From the NCBI RefSeq assembly GCF_009766085.1, contig NZ_LMUF01000075.1:1-64000 (forward strand): a stretch of DNA of 64,000 bases. The letters are read 5' to 3'. Positions within the stretch are counted from its first letter, which is position 1, and every line of letters begins with the position of its first letter. Under the pieces are notes generated by a model that worked only from the letters and a program-made list of their open reading frames with translations, was not told the origin of the DNA and made no database searches. This document shows positions 34,745 through 43,714 of this stretch, in pieces. A program made the translations under genes and the position numbers. The stretch is from Burkholderia sp. S171 (GTDB lineage: Bacteria; Pseudomonadota; Gammaproteobacteria; Burkholderiales; Burkholderiaceae).

Positions 34745-35935
34745 ATGAAACCCGCCCTGACGAAACCCGCCGCGCGTCAACCGCGCTGGCTGCTCGCTGT
34801 CCAGACGGCCACTGCGTGCGCCGCGTTTGCCATGCTGGCCGCGTGCGGCGGCGGCAGCGATAACAACAATAACAACACCCCCGCGGGCGGCGTGAAACTG
34901 CAGGTGGTGTCGTTTGGCGACAGTCTCTCGGACGTCGGTACGTATGCGCCGGTCGCGGCGGCAAACTTCGGCGGCGGCCGCTTCACGACGAATCCCGGCC
35001 AGATCTGGACCCAGAACGTGGCGCAGTATTACGGCGGCACGCTGACGGCGGCAAACACCGGTGGCTTTGGCATCCCGCTGACGCCGGCCAGCGGTTTGGG
35101 CTACGCACAGGGCGGCTCACGGGTGACGCTGCAGCCGGGAGTTGGCCACGCAACGCCAGGCACGGCGAATGCCGATTTCTCGGAAGCCACCACGATCCCG
35201 ATCAACGATCAGGTGACTCAGTTCATCGGCTCGTATGGTTCGTTCAATGCTAATCAACTCGTGCTGGTGAACGGCGGCGCCAACGACATCTTCTACAACC
35301 TGGCCGTGGCGCAAGCGACAGCCGCCGGCATCCAGGCGCAGCTTGCCGCTGGCGCTATCACGCCGGCACAGGCACAGGCAGCCGGCACCGCCGCAACGAC
35401 CGCCGCGACGACCGCGATCAGCCAGGCGGCTATCGACCTGGCGACGTTAGTTGGCCGGGTGCTGCAATCCGGTGCGACGCACGTGGTGGTATCGGCGGTT
35501 CCTGACATCGGCGGAGCGCCTGAGGGATTGGCCAGCGCCGATAAAGGCGTGACCTTCTCGCAAGTGACGCAGTTGTTCAATGGCACGCTGAAAGGCGCGC
35601 TGGCGCAGTCGGGGTTGTTGTCGAAGGTGATCTACGTCGATGCCTACACCTGGGTCGACGGCATCCAGGCGAACTTCCAGGCGAACGGCTTCACGGTATC
35701 GAATACGGGCACCGCCTGTAATCTCGCCGCGATGACCGCCGCCGCGACCAAGCTGGGCGAGCCGGACCCGAGCGCCTTTGCTACGTCGCTGTTCTGCTCA
35801 CCGCAAACCTACACGGTGCCGGGCGCAGATCAGTCGTATATGTACGCCGATACAGTCCATCCGACGACGCATCTGCACGCGCTGTTCTCCACCTACGTGG
35901 AGCAGCAGATTGCTGCAAGCGGGCTGGGGAAATAA
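34745..35935 (+). CDS. SGNH/GDSL-family lipase/esterase lipoprotein
   Basis: 396 residues. Lipoprotein signal with lipobox LAAC (Cys34), followed by an Asn-rich linker. The hydrolase domain has block I SFGDSLSDVGTY (nucleophile Ser60), block III NGGANDIF and block V DTVHPTTHLHAL with the catalytic Asp/His. An Ala-rich helical stretch (QATAAGIQAQLAAGAITPAQAQAAG) sits mid-protein. I chose the ATG at 34745 because AGGAG ends 9 bases before it; the Met at 34736 would sit directly on that site. Probably surface or periplasmic; substrate unknown. Confidence 0.88.
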   Translation: MKPALTKPAARQPRWLLAVQTATACAAFAMLAACGGGSDNNNNNTPAGGVKLQVVSFGDSLSDVGTYAPVAAANFGGGRFTTNPGQIWTQNVAQYYGGTLTAANTGGFGIPLTPASGLGYAQGGSRVTLQPGVGHATPGTANADFSEATTIPINDQVTQFIGSYGSFNANQLVLVNGGANDIFYNLAVAQATAAGIQAQLAAGAITPAQAQAAGTAATTAATTAISQAAIDLATLVGRVLQSGATHVVVSAVPDIGGAPEGLASADKGVTFSQVTQLFNGTLKGALAQSGLLSKVIYVDAYTWVDGIQANFQANGFTVSNTGTACNLAAMTAAATKLGEPDPSAFATSLFCSPQTYTVPGADQSYMYADTVHPTTHLHALFSTYVEQQIAASGLGK

Positions 35936-35961
35936 GCGCGGCTGAATGAGCTGATGAGGTT

Positions 35962-35992
35962 AAAACGCCCGGTCTTTCCGACTGGGCGTTTT
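35962..35992. terminator. Rho-independent terminator after the GDSL lipoprotein gene
   Basis: AAAACGCCC pairs with GGGCGTTTT around a short loop, with a G-T wobble extension and further T residues to 35999. It is bidirectional in form. Confidence 0.85.
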
Positions 35993-36058
35993 GCTTTTTG
36001 AAGGACGGTTTTATCGCCGTCAGACTGTGGGTTTTATGGCCCCGCATGTCCGCTCGAA

Positions 36059-36086
36059 AGTTTAGATACTTTTTTGTATCTAAACT
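36059..36086. other. AT-rich perfect 11-base inverted repeat
   Basis: AGTTTAGATAC (36059-36069), loop of six T, GTATCTAAACT (36076-36086). The arms are perfect and far more AT-rich than the surroundings. No T-run follows on either strand. It sits between two convergent genes; function unknown. Confidence 0.7.
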
Positions 36087-36165
36087 ATTTAGGGCGCCGA
36101 GACCTATGATTTGAAAGATTTTTTAGGTGATCGTGCTTAGCGTGGCGCTAGCCGGCCGCGCCCCT

Positions 36166-37188
36166 CTACTCCTGCTCTTCAAACGCCGCCGCCGCACGCC
36201 CTAACCGGTCGTTCACCGCGGTCCATTCCGCCGACACCGGCAGCGTCTCGATCAAGATCCTCTCGACATCGGCGCAATCGAGCGCGCGCAGCAAGCGGTA
36301 TAACTCGCGTGCGTAGCTCTGCGGATCGTCCGGTGCGGCGATGAAATGCACGTTCGGCGCGTCCGCCCATTTACCGGCGCTCGATTCCCGCGCGACCAAC
36401 GCAAGCTTCTTGCCGGCATCGAGCGGATGCGCGGCGAGCAACGGTTCAAGCGCCGCAAACGGCAACAAGCTCAGCGGCGTGCGCGGTGCGTAATGCGCCT
36501 TCAGCGTGCCGGAGGCGCGTGGCGCGCTGGCGTCGGTGCCATCGGGAAGACGCGGCATCACGCCAAGCACATCGGCGATCTCCAACGGACTCACATGTCC
36601 CGGCCGGAGCAACGCAGGAAAGCCACGCGATAAATCCAGAATCGTCGATTCAATGCCCACCTTCGCCGCCCCGCCATCGAGCACATGCACGCTTGCGCCG
36701 AATTCATCGCGGACATGTTGCGCCGTGGTCGGGCTGACATGTCCGAACCGATTCGCCGATGGCCCCGCCACGCCGCCATGACCATCGCGCAAAGTGCTGA
36801 AAGCCATGAGCAGCGCCTGCGCGACCGGATGCGACGGACAACGAATTGCGACGGAATCCTGCCCGCCGCTAACCGCCGCCGGCACGTGCGCCGCGCGCTT
36901 CAGGATCAGCGTGAGCGGACCGGGCCAGAAGGCATCGATCAATTTCTGCGCATCGGCTGAAAGCGATTCGACCCAGTACGCCGGGTCGCTGCCGGGCGCG
37001 AGATGCACGATCACCGGATGATTCGAAGGCCGCCCTTTCGCCGCGTAAATCCGTGCGATGGCCTCGGGATTCTCGGCATCGCCGCCCAGTCCGTAGACGG
37101 TTTCAGTCGGAAACGCGACGAGTTGCCCGGCGTCGAGCAACGCGGCAGCCTCCTGAATCTGCGCGACGGTGGGAGCTTCGAAAGTCAT
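36166..37188 (-). CDS. L-threonylcarbamoyladenylate synthase (Sua5 type)
   Basis: 340-residue enzyme making threonylcarbamoyl-AMP from Thr, bicarbonate and ATP for the t6A37 tRNA modification. The YrdC-like domain covers about 1-210 (VAFPTETVYGLGGDA, AAKGRPSNHPVIVHL, SANRFGHVSPTTAQHV) and a linker leads to the C-terminal Sua5 domain (LKAHYAPRTPLSLLP), so this is the long Sua5 form and not TsaC. The start at 37188 gives MTFEAPTVAQI; the longer frame overlaps purK. Last gene of the purCEK cluster, 5 bases after the purK stop. Confidence 0.94.
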   Translation of the reverse strand: MTFEAPTVAQIQEAAALLDAGQLVAFPTETVYGLGGDAENPEAIARIYAAKGRPSNHPVIVHLAPGSDPAYWVESLSADAQKLIDAFWPGPLTLILKRAAHVPAAVSGGQDSVAIRCPSHPVAQALLMAFSTLRDGHGGVAGPSANRFGHVSPTTAQHVRDEFGASVHVLDGGAAKVGIESTILDLSRGFPALLRPGHVSPLEIADVLGVMPRLPDGTDASAPRASGTLKAHYAPRTPLSLLPFAALEPLLAAHPLDAGKKLALVARESSAGKWADAPNVHFIAAPDDPQSYARELYRLLRALDCADVERILIETLPVSAEWTAVNDRLGRAAAAFEEQE

Positions 37189-37193
37189 CAAAG

Positions 37194-38381
37194 TTAACCC
37201 AGCGCAATGTGCAGCATGCGGGCGCAATCGCGCGCCGCCGTGCGCACTTCTTCCAGCGTGGCGCCGGTGAAATTCACATGGCCCATCTTCCGGCCGTGCC
37301 GCGCCTCTTCCTTGCCGTACAGATGCAAACGCGCGGTCGGCAACGCGATCACGTCATGCCACGGCGGCGTGCGGGCCTTCGTGCCTTCGAACCAGATGTC
37401 GCCGAGAATATTCAGCATCGCGGCCGGTGAATGCTGGCGCGTGTCGCCCAGCGGCATGCCGGTCATCGCGCGGACTTGCTGCTCGAACTGGCTGGTGGCG
37501 CAAGCATCGACGGTGTAGTGACCGGAATTATGCGGACGCGGCGCCATTTCATTAGCGATCAGCGTGCCGTCTTCCAGGATGAAAAACTCCACGCACAGCA
37601 CGCCAATGTAGTCCAGCTTCGCGGCGATGGTGAGCGCGGCGTCCTGTGCCTGGGCGACGAGCGCAGGCGACGCATCCGGCGCGGGCACGACGGTCTTGGC
37701 CAGAATGCCGCTGACGTGCTGGTTCTGCGCGAGCGGAAACACGGCTGACTTCCCGTCACCGGCACGCGCGATCAGCACGGACACCTCGAACTTGAGCGGC
37801 ATGCGCTTTTCGAGCACGCAAGGCACGCCCGCGAGCGACCCGTAAGCGGTGCGCACTTCATCGACGTTGCGCACGCTTGTCTGGCCTTTGCCGTCGTAGC
37901 CGAGTCGCGCCGTCTTCAGAATGCCGGGCAACACGGCGGCGATCTGTTCGTCGCTTAAAGCGGCCAGCGCTTCCGGCGACTCGATCACCACATGCGGCGC
38001 CACCGGCACGCCCGCACTCGCGATAAATCGCTTCTCCGCCACGCGATCCTGCGCAATCGCCACGCATCGGGCGGCGGGGCTCACGAACGTGGTTTTCGCG
38101 ATGAAATCGAGGCTGGCGGACGGCACGTTCTCGAATTCCGTCGATACCGCCGCACACAATCGCGCGAGTTCCGTCAACGCGGATTCGTCGTTGAAGGCAG
38201 CGCGGATGTGTTTATCCGCGACGGAACCGGCCGGACTCGTCTCGTCCGGATCGAGGACCGCCACGCGATAGCCCATGGATTGCGCCGCGAAACAGAACAT
38301 GCGGCCGAGCTGGCCGCCGCCGACCATGCCGAGCCATGCGCCCGGCTGGATGGGAGAACTGGGTTGGGAGTGTGCGTTCAT
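37194..38381 (-). CDS. purK: 5-(carboxyamino)imidazole ribonucleotide synthase
   Basis: ATP-grasp enzyme of purine synthesis, converting AIR, ATP and bicarbonate to N5-CAIR. 395 residues: N-terminal MVGGGQLGRMFCFAAQSMGY, STEFENVPSASLDF, ATP-grasp core LKTARLGYDGKGQ, and EMAPRPHNSGHYTVDAC near 270-290. The start at 38381 was chosen for its fit with the family; the frame continues 76 codons upstream through the gap to purE. Works directly with PurE. Confidence 0.96.
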   Translation of the reverse strand: MNAHSQPSSPIQPGAWLGMVGGGQLGRMFCFAAQSMGYRVAVLDPDETSPAGSVADKHIRAAFNDESALTELARLCAAVSTEFENVPSASLDFIAKTTFVSPAARCVAIAQDRVAEKRFIASAGVPVAPHVVIESPEALAALSDEQIAAVLPGILKTARLGYDGKGQTSVRNVDEVRTAYGSLAGVPCVLEKRMPLKFEVSVLIARAGDGKSAVFPLAQNQHVSGILAKTVVPAPDASPALVAQAQDAALTIAAKLDYIGVLCVEFFILEDGTLIANEMAPRPHNSGHYTVDACATSQFEQQVRAMTGMPLGDTRQHSPAAMLNILGDIWFEGTKARTPPWHDVIALPTARLHLYGKEEARHGRKMGHVNFTGATLEEVRTAARDCARMLHIALG

Positions 38382-38460
38382 CGTGTGGGGTCGGTCAGTC
38401 GGTCTCGGGCCGGAAATAGTGCCGGAGGTGTTACGTAAAACTGCTGCGCAACCGGTGAAT

Positions 38461-38988
38461 TCACAGCGGCGGAAGGACCATCGCGTGCGCCGCGTCGTTC
38501 TGGCGCGCGCGGAATGCCGCGAGCTTGTCAGCGTAGGCCGTTTGGGTGACAGCGAGTATGGAGATCGCGAACAACGCCGCGTTCGCCGCACCTGCTTCAC
38601 CGATAGCAAACGTCGCCACAGGCACGCCCTTGGGCATCTGCACGATTGAATGCAATGAGTCCACGCCCTTCAAATATTTACTCGATACCGGCACGCCCAG
38701 CACCGGTACCGTGGTTTTGGCAGCGAGCATGCCCGGCAGATGCGCCGCGCCGCCCGCCCCCGCGATGATCGCCGCGAGGCCGCGCTTACGCGCGCTTTCG
38801 GCGTAGGCGAACATTTCGTCGGGCATGCGGTGCGCCGACACGACCTTGGCTTCGTAAGGCACGCCGAATTCCTGGAGGATCGAGACCGCGTTTTTCATCA
38901 CGTCCCAGTCGGAACTGGAACCCATTAACACGCCGATCAACGGTGCGTCATGCGTGTGGGCCGCGGCGGCGGTCTGGACTTCGCTCAT
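38461..38988 (-). CDS. purE: N5-carboxyaminoimidazole ribonucleotide mutase
   Basis: 175 residues, class I PurE. Family motifs are VLMGSSSDWDVMKNA near 20, SAHRMPDEMFAYAESARKRG and IAGAGGAAHLPGMLAAKT, with GVPVATFAIGEAGAANAALF towards the end. It moves the carboxyl of N5-CAIR to C4. The start at 38988 gives the family-like N-terminus; a longer frame has no support. Between purC and purK on the same strand. Confidence 0.97.
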   Translation of the reverse strand: MSEVQTAAAAHTHDAPLIGVLMGSSSDWDVMKNAVSILQEFGVPYEAKVVSAHRMPDEMFAYAESARKRGLAAIIAGAGGAAHLPGMLAAKTTVPVLGVPVSSKYLKGVDSLHSIVQMPKGVPVATFAIGEAGAANAALFAISILAVTQTAYADKLAAFRARQNDAAHAMVLPPL

Positions 38989-39221
38989 CGTGCTGCATTC
39001 CTTTGGGGTGGACAGGCCTTTGTCGGCCCTTTTCGGGTGGTGCGGATAGAAAGCTTTTTGGCCATATGAAATGGCTTTCGGGACTCGGCGCTGCATGGCC
39101 GGGGGCTCGGGAGCGTTAGTCAGATACGTTGCTCCCGTGCATCGCTCGGGTGTTTTGCTCTCGTGCGCTGATTACCGGCAGCATTTTGCCGTCACCGTTA
39201 TGGCGGCCAAGCCATCGGACC

Positions 39222-39239
39222 CGCCCGCAAAAGCGGGCG
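39222..39239. other. Hairpin between purC and purE
   Basis: CGCCCGC, loop AAAA, GCGGGCG, perfect. No T-run, so probably an mRNA-stability or processing structure in the 282-base gap, which otherwise shows no gene. Confidence 0.5.
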
Positions 39240-39270
39240 CTATCGTGCGCCGGACCGGCCGCTTAAAAAA

Positions 39271-40179
39271 TTACGCCAGCGACTGCCCGGTCAACCGTTG
39301 CAGCGCTTCTTCGTACTTCTCGGCTGTTTTCGCGACGACGTCGTCAGGCAGCTTCGGCGCCGGGGGCGTTTTTCCCCACGATTGCGTTTCGAGCCAGTCG
39401 CGCACGAACTGCTTATCGAACGATGGCGGGTTCGTGCCGACCTGATACCCGTCCGCCGGCCAGAAGCGTGACGAATCCGCCGTCAGCACTTCGTCCATGA
39501 GGAACAGTTCGCCGCGCGTGTCCAGCCCGAATTCGAACTTCGTGTCCGCGATGATGATGCCGCGCGTCGCCGCGTACTCGGCCGCTTCCTTGTACAGCTT
39601 GATCGAAATCTCGCGGATGGTCGCCGACAGTTCCGTGCCGATCCGGCGTTCCATCTCATCGTAGGTGATGTTTTCGTCGTGATGGCCCATTTCGGCCTTG
39701 GCTGCCGGCGTGAAAATCGGCTCGGGCAGCTTTTCGGCATTCTTCAGGCCCGGCGGCAATTCCACGCCGCAGACCGAACCCGTTGCTTGATAGTCCTTCC
39801 AGCCGCTGCCGGCCAGATAACCGCGCACGACCGCTTCCACCAGGATCGGCTCCAGGCGCTTCACCACGACGGCGCGGCCTTTGACCTGATCGGCTTCATC
39901 GGCGGAAACGACAGTTACCGGATCGATGCCCGTATTGTGGTTCGGCACGATGTGCGAGAGCTTCGCGAACCAGAAATCGGCCATCTGGTTCAGGACGCGG
40001 CCCTTGTTCGGAATGGGCTCACCCATGATCACGTCGAACGCCGAGAGGCGGTCGGTCGTGACGATCAGGAGTTTGTCGGTGCCGACTGCGTAGTTGTCGC
40101 GGACCTTGCCGCGCCCGAGCAGGGGCACCGATTTCAGCGTGGATTCGTACAGCGGGGAATGTGAGGTGGACATCGTCAT
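39271..40179 (-). CDS. purC: Phosphoribosylaminoimidazole-succinocarboxamide synthase
   Basis: SAICAR synthase, 302 residues, the long bacterial/eukaryotic form. Motifs: LLGRGKVRDNYAV (P-loop-like), TDRLSAFDVIMGEPIPNKG, VVRGYLAGSGWKDYQATG, and FEFGLDTRGELFLMDEVLTADSSRFWP. It joins CAIR and aspartate using ATP. Met codons at 40179 and 40173 are both possible starts. It precedes purE and purK. Confidence 0.97.
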   Translation of the reverse strand: MTMSTSHSPLYESTLKSVPLLGRGKVRDNYAVGTDKLLIVTTDRLSAFDVIMGEPIPNKGRVLNQMADFWFAKLSHIVPNHNTGIDPVTVVSADEADQVKGRAVVVKRLEPILVEAVVRGYLAGSGWKDYQATGSVCGVELPPGLKNAEKLPEPIFTPAAKAEMGHHDENITYDEMERRIGTELSATIREISIKLYKEAAEYAATRGIIIADTKFEFGLDTRGELFLMDEVLTADSSRFWPADGYQVGTNPPSFDKQFVRDWLETQSWGKTPPAPKLPDDVVAKTAEKYEEALQRLTGQSLA

Positions 40180-40600
40180 CTACCGGAAAAGTGCCGCAAA
40201 TCAGGCTGAGAGAAAAAACCAACACGCCGTTCCCCGGAATTGCGGGAACGGCGGTTCGTGTCAGCTGGCCCTGTCATGCGCCCAGGGTCAGCCTTTGCAT
40301 TCATTCTGCGTATTGTGATGCCCGGCGCAAAACCGGGCGACAAACGCGACTCAACGCCATTGTAAACGCGTCGGGCGGACGACTCGGTTTTGGTTCATCG
40401 ACGGCGATGCTGCAAGCAAAACCGCCCACTACACCGCCCGAGGATGAACATCTCAAAAAAAGCCGTCCAGCGGGCCGTTCAAATGCCTGCCTGGGCTCAT
40501 GGTCCAGCTTATGACTCAACTACTCATGACCCAAGGCAAGCTGGCCCTGTCAAACCTTGTTAAGCGCATAAAACCGGGGCCGTAGCGCTTATCGACTGGC
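40180..40600. other. Gap between fba and purC
   Basis: 421 bases without a gene. It holds the fba terminator (40213-40253), a small hairpin GCCCGG/CCGGGC (40320-40338) and a 14-base direct repeat AGCTGGCCCTGTCA at 40263-40276 and 40539-40552. The purC promoter should lie here. Confidence 0.6.
40213..40253 (-). terminator. Probable rho-independent terminator for fba
   Basis: A perfect 10-base stem CGCCGTTCCC (40225-40234) with GGGAACGGCG (40244-40253). On the minus strand six T residues follow 6 bases after the stem. Confidence 0.65.
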
Positions 40601-41665
40601 TTACCTGACGATTTGAGCCAGTTCGCCGGATTTGTACTTCTCGGCGATTTTATCGAGCGGGATCGGTTTGATCTTGCTCGCCTGGCCTTCGCAGCCGAAC
40701 TGCATGTAGCGTTCGAGGCAAATTTTCCTGGCTGCCTCGCGTGCCGGTTTCAGGTAGTCGCGCGGATCGAATTTCGACGGATTTTCGCCGAAATAGCGGC
40801 GAATTGCACCCGTTATTGCGAGGCGCAGGTCGGTATCGATATTCACCTTACGCACGCCGTGGCGAATTCCTTCCTGGATTTCCTCGACTGGCACGCCATA
40901 AGTTTCCTTCATGTCGCCGCCGAATTCACGGATTTCGGCCAGCAAATCTTGCGGCACCGACGACGATCCGTGCATCACCAGATGGGTGTTCGGGATGCGT
41001 TGATGGATTTCCTTGATGCGCTGGATGGCGAGGATATCGCCTGTTGGCTTCTTGGTAAATTTGTACGCACCGTGCGATGTGCCGATGGCGATAGCCAGCG
41101 CGTCGCACTGGGTTTTCTTCACGAAGTCGGCGGCTTGTTCGACGTTGGTGAGCAACTGCTCGCGGGTCATGGTGCCTTCGGCGCCGTGGCCGTCTTCCTT
41201 GTCGCCCATCATGGTTTCGAGCGAGCCGAGCACGCCGAGTTCGGCTTCCACCGTCACGCCGATGGAGTGGGCGGCTTCGACCACTTTGCGTGATACATCG
41301 ACGTTGTATTCATACGATGCCACGCTTTTGCCGTCGGCTTCGAGCGAGCCGTCCATCATGACGCTGGTGAAACCGCTGCGGATGGCCGCCATGCAGACTG
41401 CGGGGGATTGCCCGTGGTCCTGATGCATGACGACCGGGATGTGCGGGTAGGACTCGACGGCGGCTTCGATCAGGTGGCGCAGGAACGCTTCGCCAGCGTA
41501 TTTCCGCGCGCCGGCGGAGGCTTGCATGATGACTGGAGCGTTGATCTGGTCGGCGGCCGCCATGATGGCTTGAACTTGCTCCAGGTTATTGACGTTGAAT
41601 GCTGGGAGCGCATAGCTGTTTTCGGCCGCGTGGTCCAGCAGTTGACGCATTGATACGAGAGGCAT
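40601..41665 (-). CDS. fba: Class II fructose-bisphosphate aldolase
   Basis: Zinc aldolase of glycolysis/Calvin-type carbon flow, 354 residues (CbbA/FbaA type IIB length). N-terminus MPLVSMRQLLDHAAENSYALPAFNVNN; catalytic and zinc region VVMHQDHGQS (Asp, His) near 88, the second zinc His in TSHGAYKF, and MHGSSSVPQ further on. It is the last glycolytic gene after pgk and pyk on the same strand, but a 612-base gap with hairpins separates it from pyk, so it may have its own promoter. Confidence 0.97.
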   Translation of the reverse strand: MPLVSMRQLLDHAAENSYALPAFNVNNLEQVQAIMAAADQINAPVIMQASAGARKYAGEAFLRHLIEAAVESYPHIPVVMHQDHGQSPAVCMAAIRSGFTSVMMDGSLEADGKSVASYEYNVDVSRKVVEAAHSIGVTVEAELGVLGSLETMMGDKEDGHGAEGTMTREQLLTNVEQAADFVKKTQCDALAIAIGTSHGAYKFTKKPTGDILAIQRIKEIHQRIPNTHLVMHGSSSVPQDLLAEIREFGGDMKETYGVPVEEIQEGIRHGVRKVNIDTDLRLAITGAIRRYFGENPSKFDPRDYLKPAREAARKICLERYMQFGCEGQASKIKPIPLDKIAEKYKSGELAQIVR

Positions 41666-41781
41666 GGGTAAAACTCCTTGAGATGGAACGAAGTCTTTTT
41701 TTGGCTGATTGCGGTGTTATTGCTCTTTTGGGCATCGCCATGTTTGTAATATTTTAGCCGGAGCCCGTAGGGGCTCTATGT

Positions 41782-41815
41782 GCTCGTTCGCACCGGTGGA
41801 CGGGTTTGGGGGGCT
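41782..41815 (-). repeat. Partial inverted copy of the dispersed repeat
   Basis: The core GTTCGCACCGGTGGACGG is the reverse complement of the CCGTCCACCGGTGCGAAC end of copy 2 (near 42255-42272), so the two face each other about 440 bases apart. Confidence 0.65.
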
Positions 41816-41893
41816 TAGGTAAGACGGGGTGCTGCGGGGAACAGTGCTTAGAAGGTCGTTTCGAGGTTAGCGATCAATCTGACCAGCAAACGA

Positions 41894-41927
41894 ACAGACC
41901 AGCACGCGTGAAGCCGTGCTGGTCTGT
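41894..41927 (-). terminator. Strong hairpin, possible pyk terminator
   Basis: Thirteen paired bases without mismatch (41894-41906 with 41915-41927) around an 8-base loop. On the minus strand it is followed by TCGTTTGC, a poor T-run, so termination is likely but not certain. Confidence 0.5.
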
Positions 41928-42108
41928 GAGTGCTTGATCTTGCCCGAGAGCACGGGTGGCGAAGCGTGTCTATGTCGGGATTCGCGAGAAGGAGGGTTTC
42001 AAACATCGGTGGCTCTGGCGAGCACCGTGCTTTTGGGGCACCTATGAATCAAAACTGCACGCTGTGGACACTTAGGGTAGCGTGGTTGAAAGCGTTTTCT
42101 TTGCTTCG

Positions 42109-42272
42109 TTTCTTTGTCGCTTTGAACAAAGAAATGACGTGCCGCCACGCACAGTGGCTAATAGTGATAAAGAAAACATCCAACTCACGCAGACCACTAA
42201 GGCCGAAAGCAGCAACCCGGCAATGACTCAACCGCCAACCCAAAACCGCCCCAAACCGTCCACCGGTGCGAA
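42109..42272 (+). repeat. Dispersed intergenic repeat, copy 2
   Basis: Begins with a hairpin TTTCTTTG (42109-42116) / CAAAGAAA (42127-42134), then the block shared with 23-165: TGCCGCCACGCACAGTGGCT, CAGACCACTAA, AGCAGCAACCCGGCA and the CCGTCCACCGG core. It ends about 6 bases from the 3' end of pyk. Confidence 0.75.
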
Positions 42273-42277
42273 CGAAA

Positions 42278-43714
42278 TTAAAACGGATCTCCGACCCGCA
42301 CAATCTTCATCGCGTTAGTGCCGCCGGCTTGCCCCATTGGCTCACCAACAGTCAACACGACCATATCCCCGCGCGCCGCATACCCCTTCGAAACCACCAC
42401 CTCAAGCGCCTGCTGAAGCGCAACATCGCGATCGGTGTTCGTATCCAGGTGCAGCGAAGTGACATTCCGATAAAGCGCCATAGTCCGCTCACTGCCAATC
42501 CGCGGCGTCAGCGCAAAAATGGGCACATGCGACCAATGCCGCGACATCCACAACGCCGTCGCCCCGGACTCGGTCAAAGCAACAATCGCCTTCGCGCCCA
42601 AGTGATAAGCGGTAAACAACGCGCCCATTGCAATCGACTGATCGATGCGCGTGAACGTGCGATCAAGGAAATCCTTGTCAAGCTCGCTCTGCTCGGACTT
42701 CTCAGCTTCCAGGCAAATGGCCGCCATCGTCTCGATGGTCGTCACCGGATACTTACCCGCAGCCGTCTCCGCCGACAACATCACCGCGTCCGTCCCGTCC
42801 AGCACGGCATTCGCGACATCAGAAACTTCAGCACGGGTGGGCACAGGCGCATGGATCATCGACTCCATCATCTGCGTGGCCGTGATCACGAACTTGTTCG
42901 ACTCGCGCGCCATCCGGATCATGCGCTTCTGCAAAGCCGGAACAGCCGCATTACCCACTTCCACCGCCAGGTCACCGCGCGCAACCATGATGCCGTCCGA
43001 CGCATCAAGAATGCCCTGCAACGCCGGAATGGCTTCCGCGCGTTCGATCTTCGCGATCATCTTCGGCTTGATGCCGTAAGGCGCGCCCGCGATGTTCGCC
43101 AGTTGCCGCGCCATCTCCATGTCCGTCGCGTTCTTCGGAAACGATACCGCCACAAAGTCCGCGCCCAGCGACATCGCTGTCTTGATGTCCTCCATGTCCT
43201 TCTCGGTCAGCGCCGGCGCCGTCAGGCCGCCGCCCTGCCGATTGATGCCCTTGTTGTTCGACAGATCACCGCCCACTTTCACCGTGGTATGGATCTCTTC
43301 GCCAATCACGCGGACCACGTCGAGCACGATCAAGCCGTCGTTCAGCAACAGCACGTCGCCGTTGCGCAGGTCGCGCGGCAGATCGGGGTAATCGAGACCA
43401 ACACGTTCGTCATTGCCCAGCTCACAGCGGGCATCGAGGATGAACGAATTGCCGGCGATCAACGTAACCTTGCCGTTTTCGAACTTGCCCACGCGAATCT
43501 TCGGGCCTTGCAAATCAGCCATCAACGCCACTTCACGGCCGCATTGCTTGGCGGCGTCGCGAACGTATTGCGCACGCTGACGATGATCGTCGGCGGTGCC
43601 GTGCGAGAAGTTGAAGCGGACCACGTCGAGACCGGCCTGCATCATTTGCAGCAGGATCTCAGGGGTGCTGGAAGCGGGGCCGATAGTGGCGACAATCTTT
43701 GTAGCGCGATGCAT
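42278..43714 (-). CDS. pyk: Pyruvate kinase
   Basis: 478-residue glycolytic enzyme converting PEP and ADP to pyruvate and ATP. N-terminus MHRATKIVATIGPASSTPEI; FNFSHGTADDH; active-site Lys/Glu region AVSFPKNATDM and IAKIERAEAIPAL; MVARGDLAVEVG; TQMMESMIHAPVPTRAEVSDVANAV; DAVMLSAETAAGKYP. The C-terminal allosteric domain ends with VTVGEPMGQAGGTNAMKIVRVG. The start at 43714 is preceded by GAGGA with a 5-base spacer. The frame is open for a further 235 codons upstream, including a Met at 44137. Confidence 0.96.
   Translation of the reverse strand: MHRATKIVATIGPASSTPEILLQMMQAGLDVVRFNFSHGTADDHRQRAQYVRDAAKQCGREVALMADLQGPKIRVGKFENGKVTLIAGNSFILDARCELGNDERVGLDYPDLPRDLRNGDVLLLNDGLIVLDVVRVIGEEIHTTVKVGGDLSNNKGINRQGGGLTAPALTEKDMEDIKTAMSLGADFVAVSFPKNATDMEMARQLANIAGAPYGIKPKMIAKIERAEAIPALQGILDASDGIMVARGDLAVEVGNAAVPALQKRMIRMARESNKFVITATQMMESMIHAPVPTRAEVSDVANAVLDGTDAVMLSAETAAGKYPVTTIETMAAICLEAEKSEQSELDKDFLDRTFTRIDQSIAMGALFTAYHLGAKAIVALTESGATALWMSRHWSHVPIFALTPRIGSERTMALYRNVTSLHLDTNTDRDVALQQALEVVVSKGYAARGDMVVLTVGEPMGQAGGTNAMKIVRVGDPF

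Larger units (their letters stand above)
41666..42277. other. 612-base gap between pyk and fba, rich in inverted repeats
   Basis: No gene. It contains, in order, the hairpin GAGCCC-GTAG-GGGCTC (41761-41776), an inverted partial copy of the dispersed repeat core (about 41782-41815), a 13-base perfect hairpin (41894-41927) and repeat copy 2 (42109-42272). Confidence 0.7.

Noticed and set aside
40263..40552. 14-base direct repeat AGCTGGCCCTGTCA twice in the fba-purC gap as insertion-site duplication
   Set aside because: The 260 bases between show no transposase or terminal inverted repeats, so it is only noted as part of the gap.
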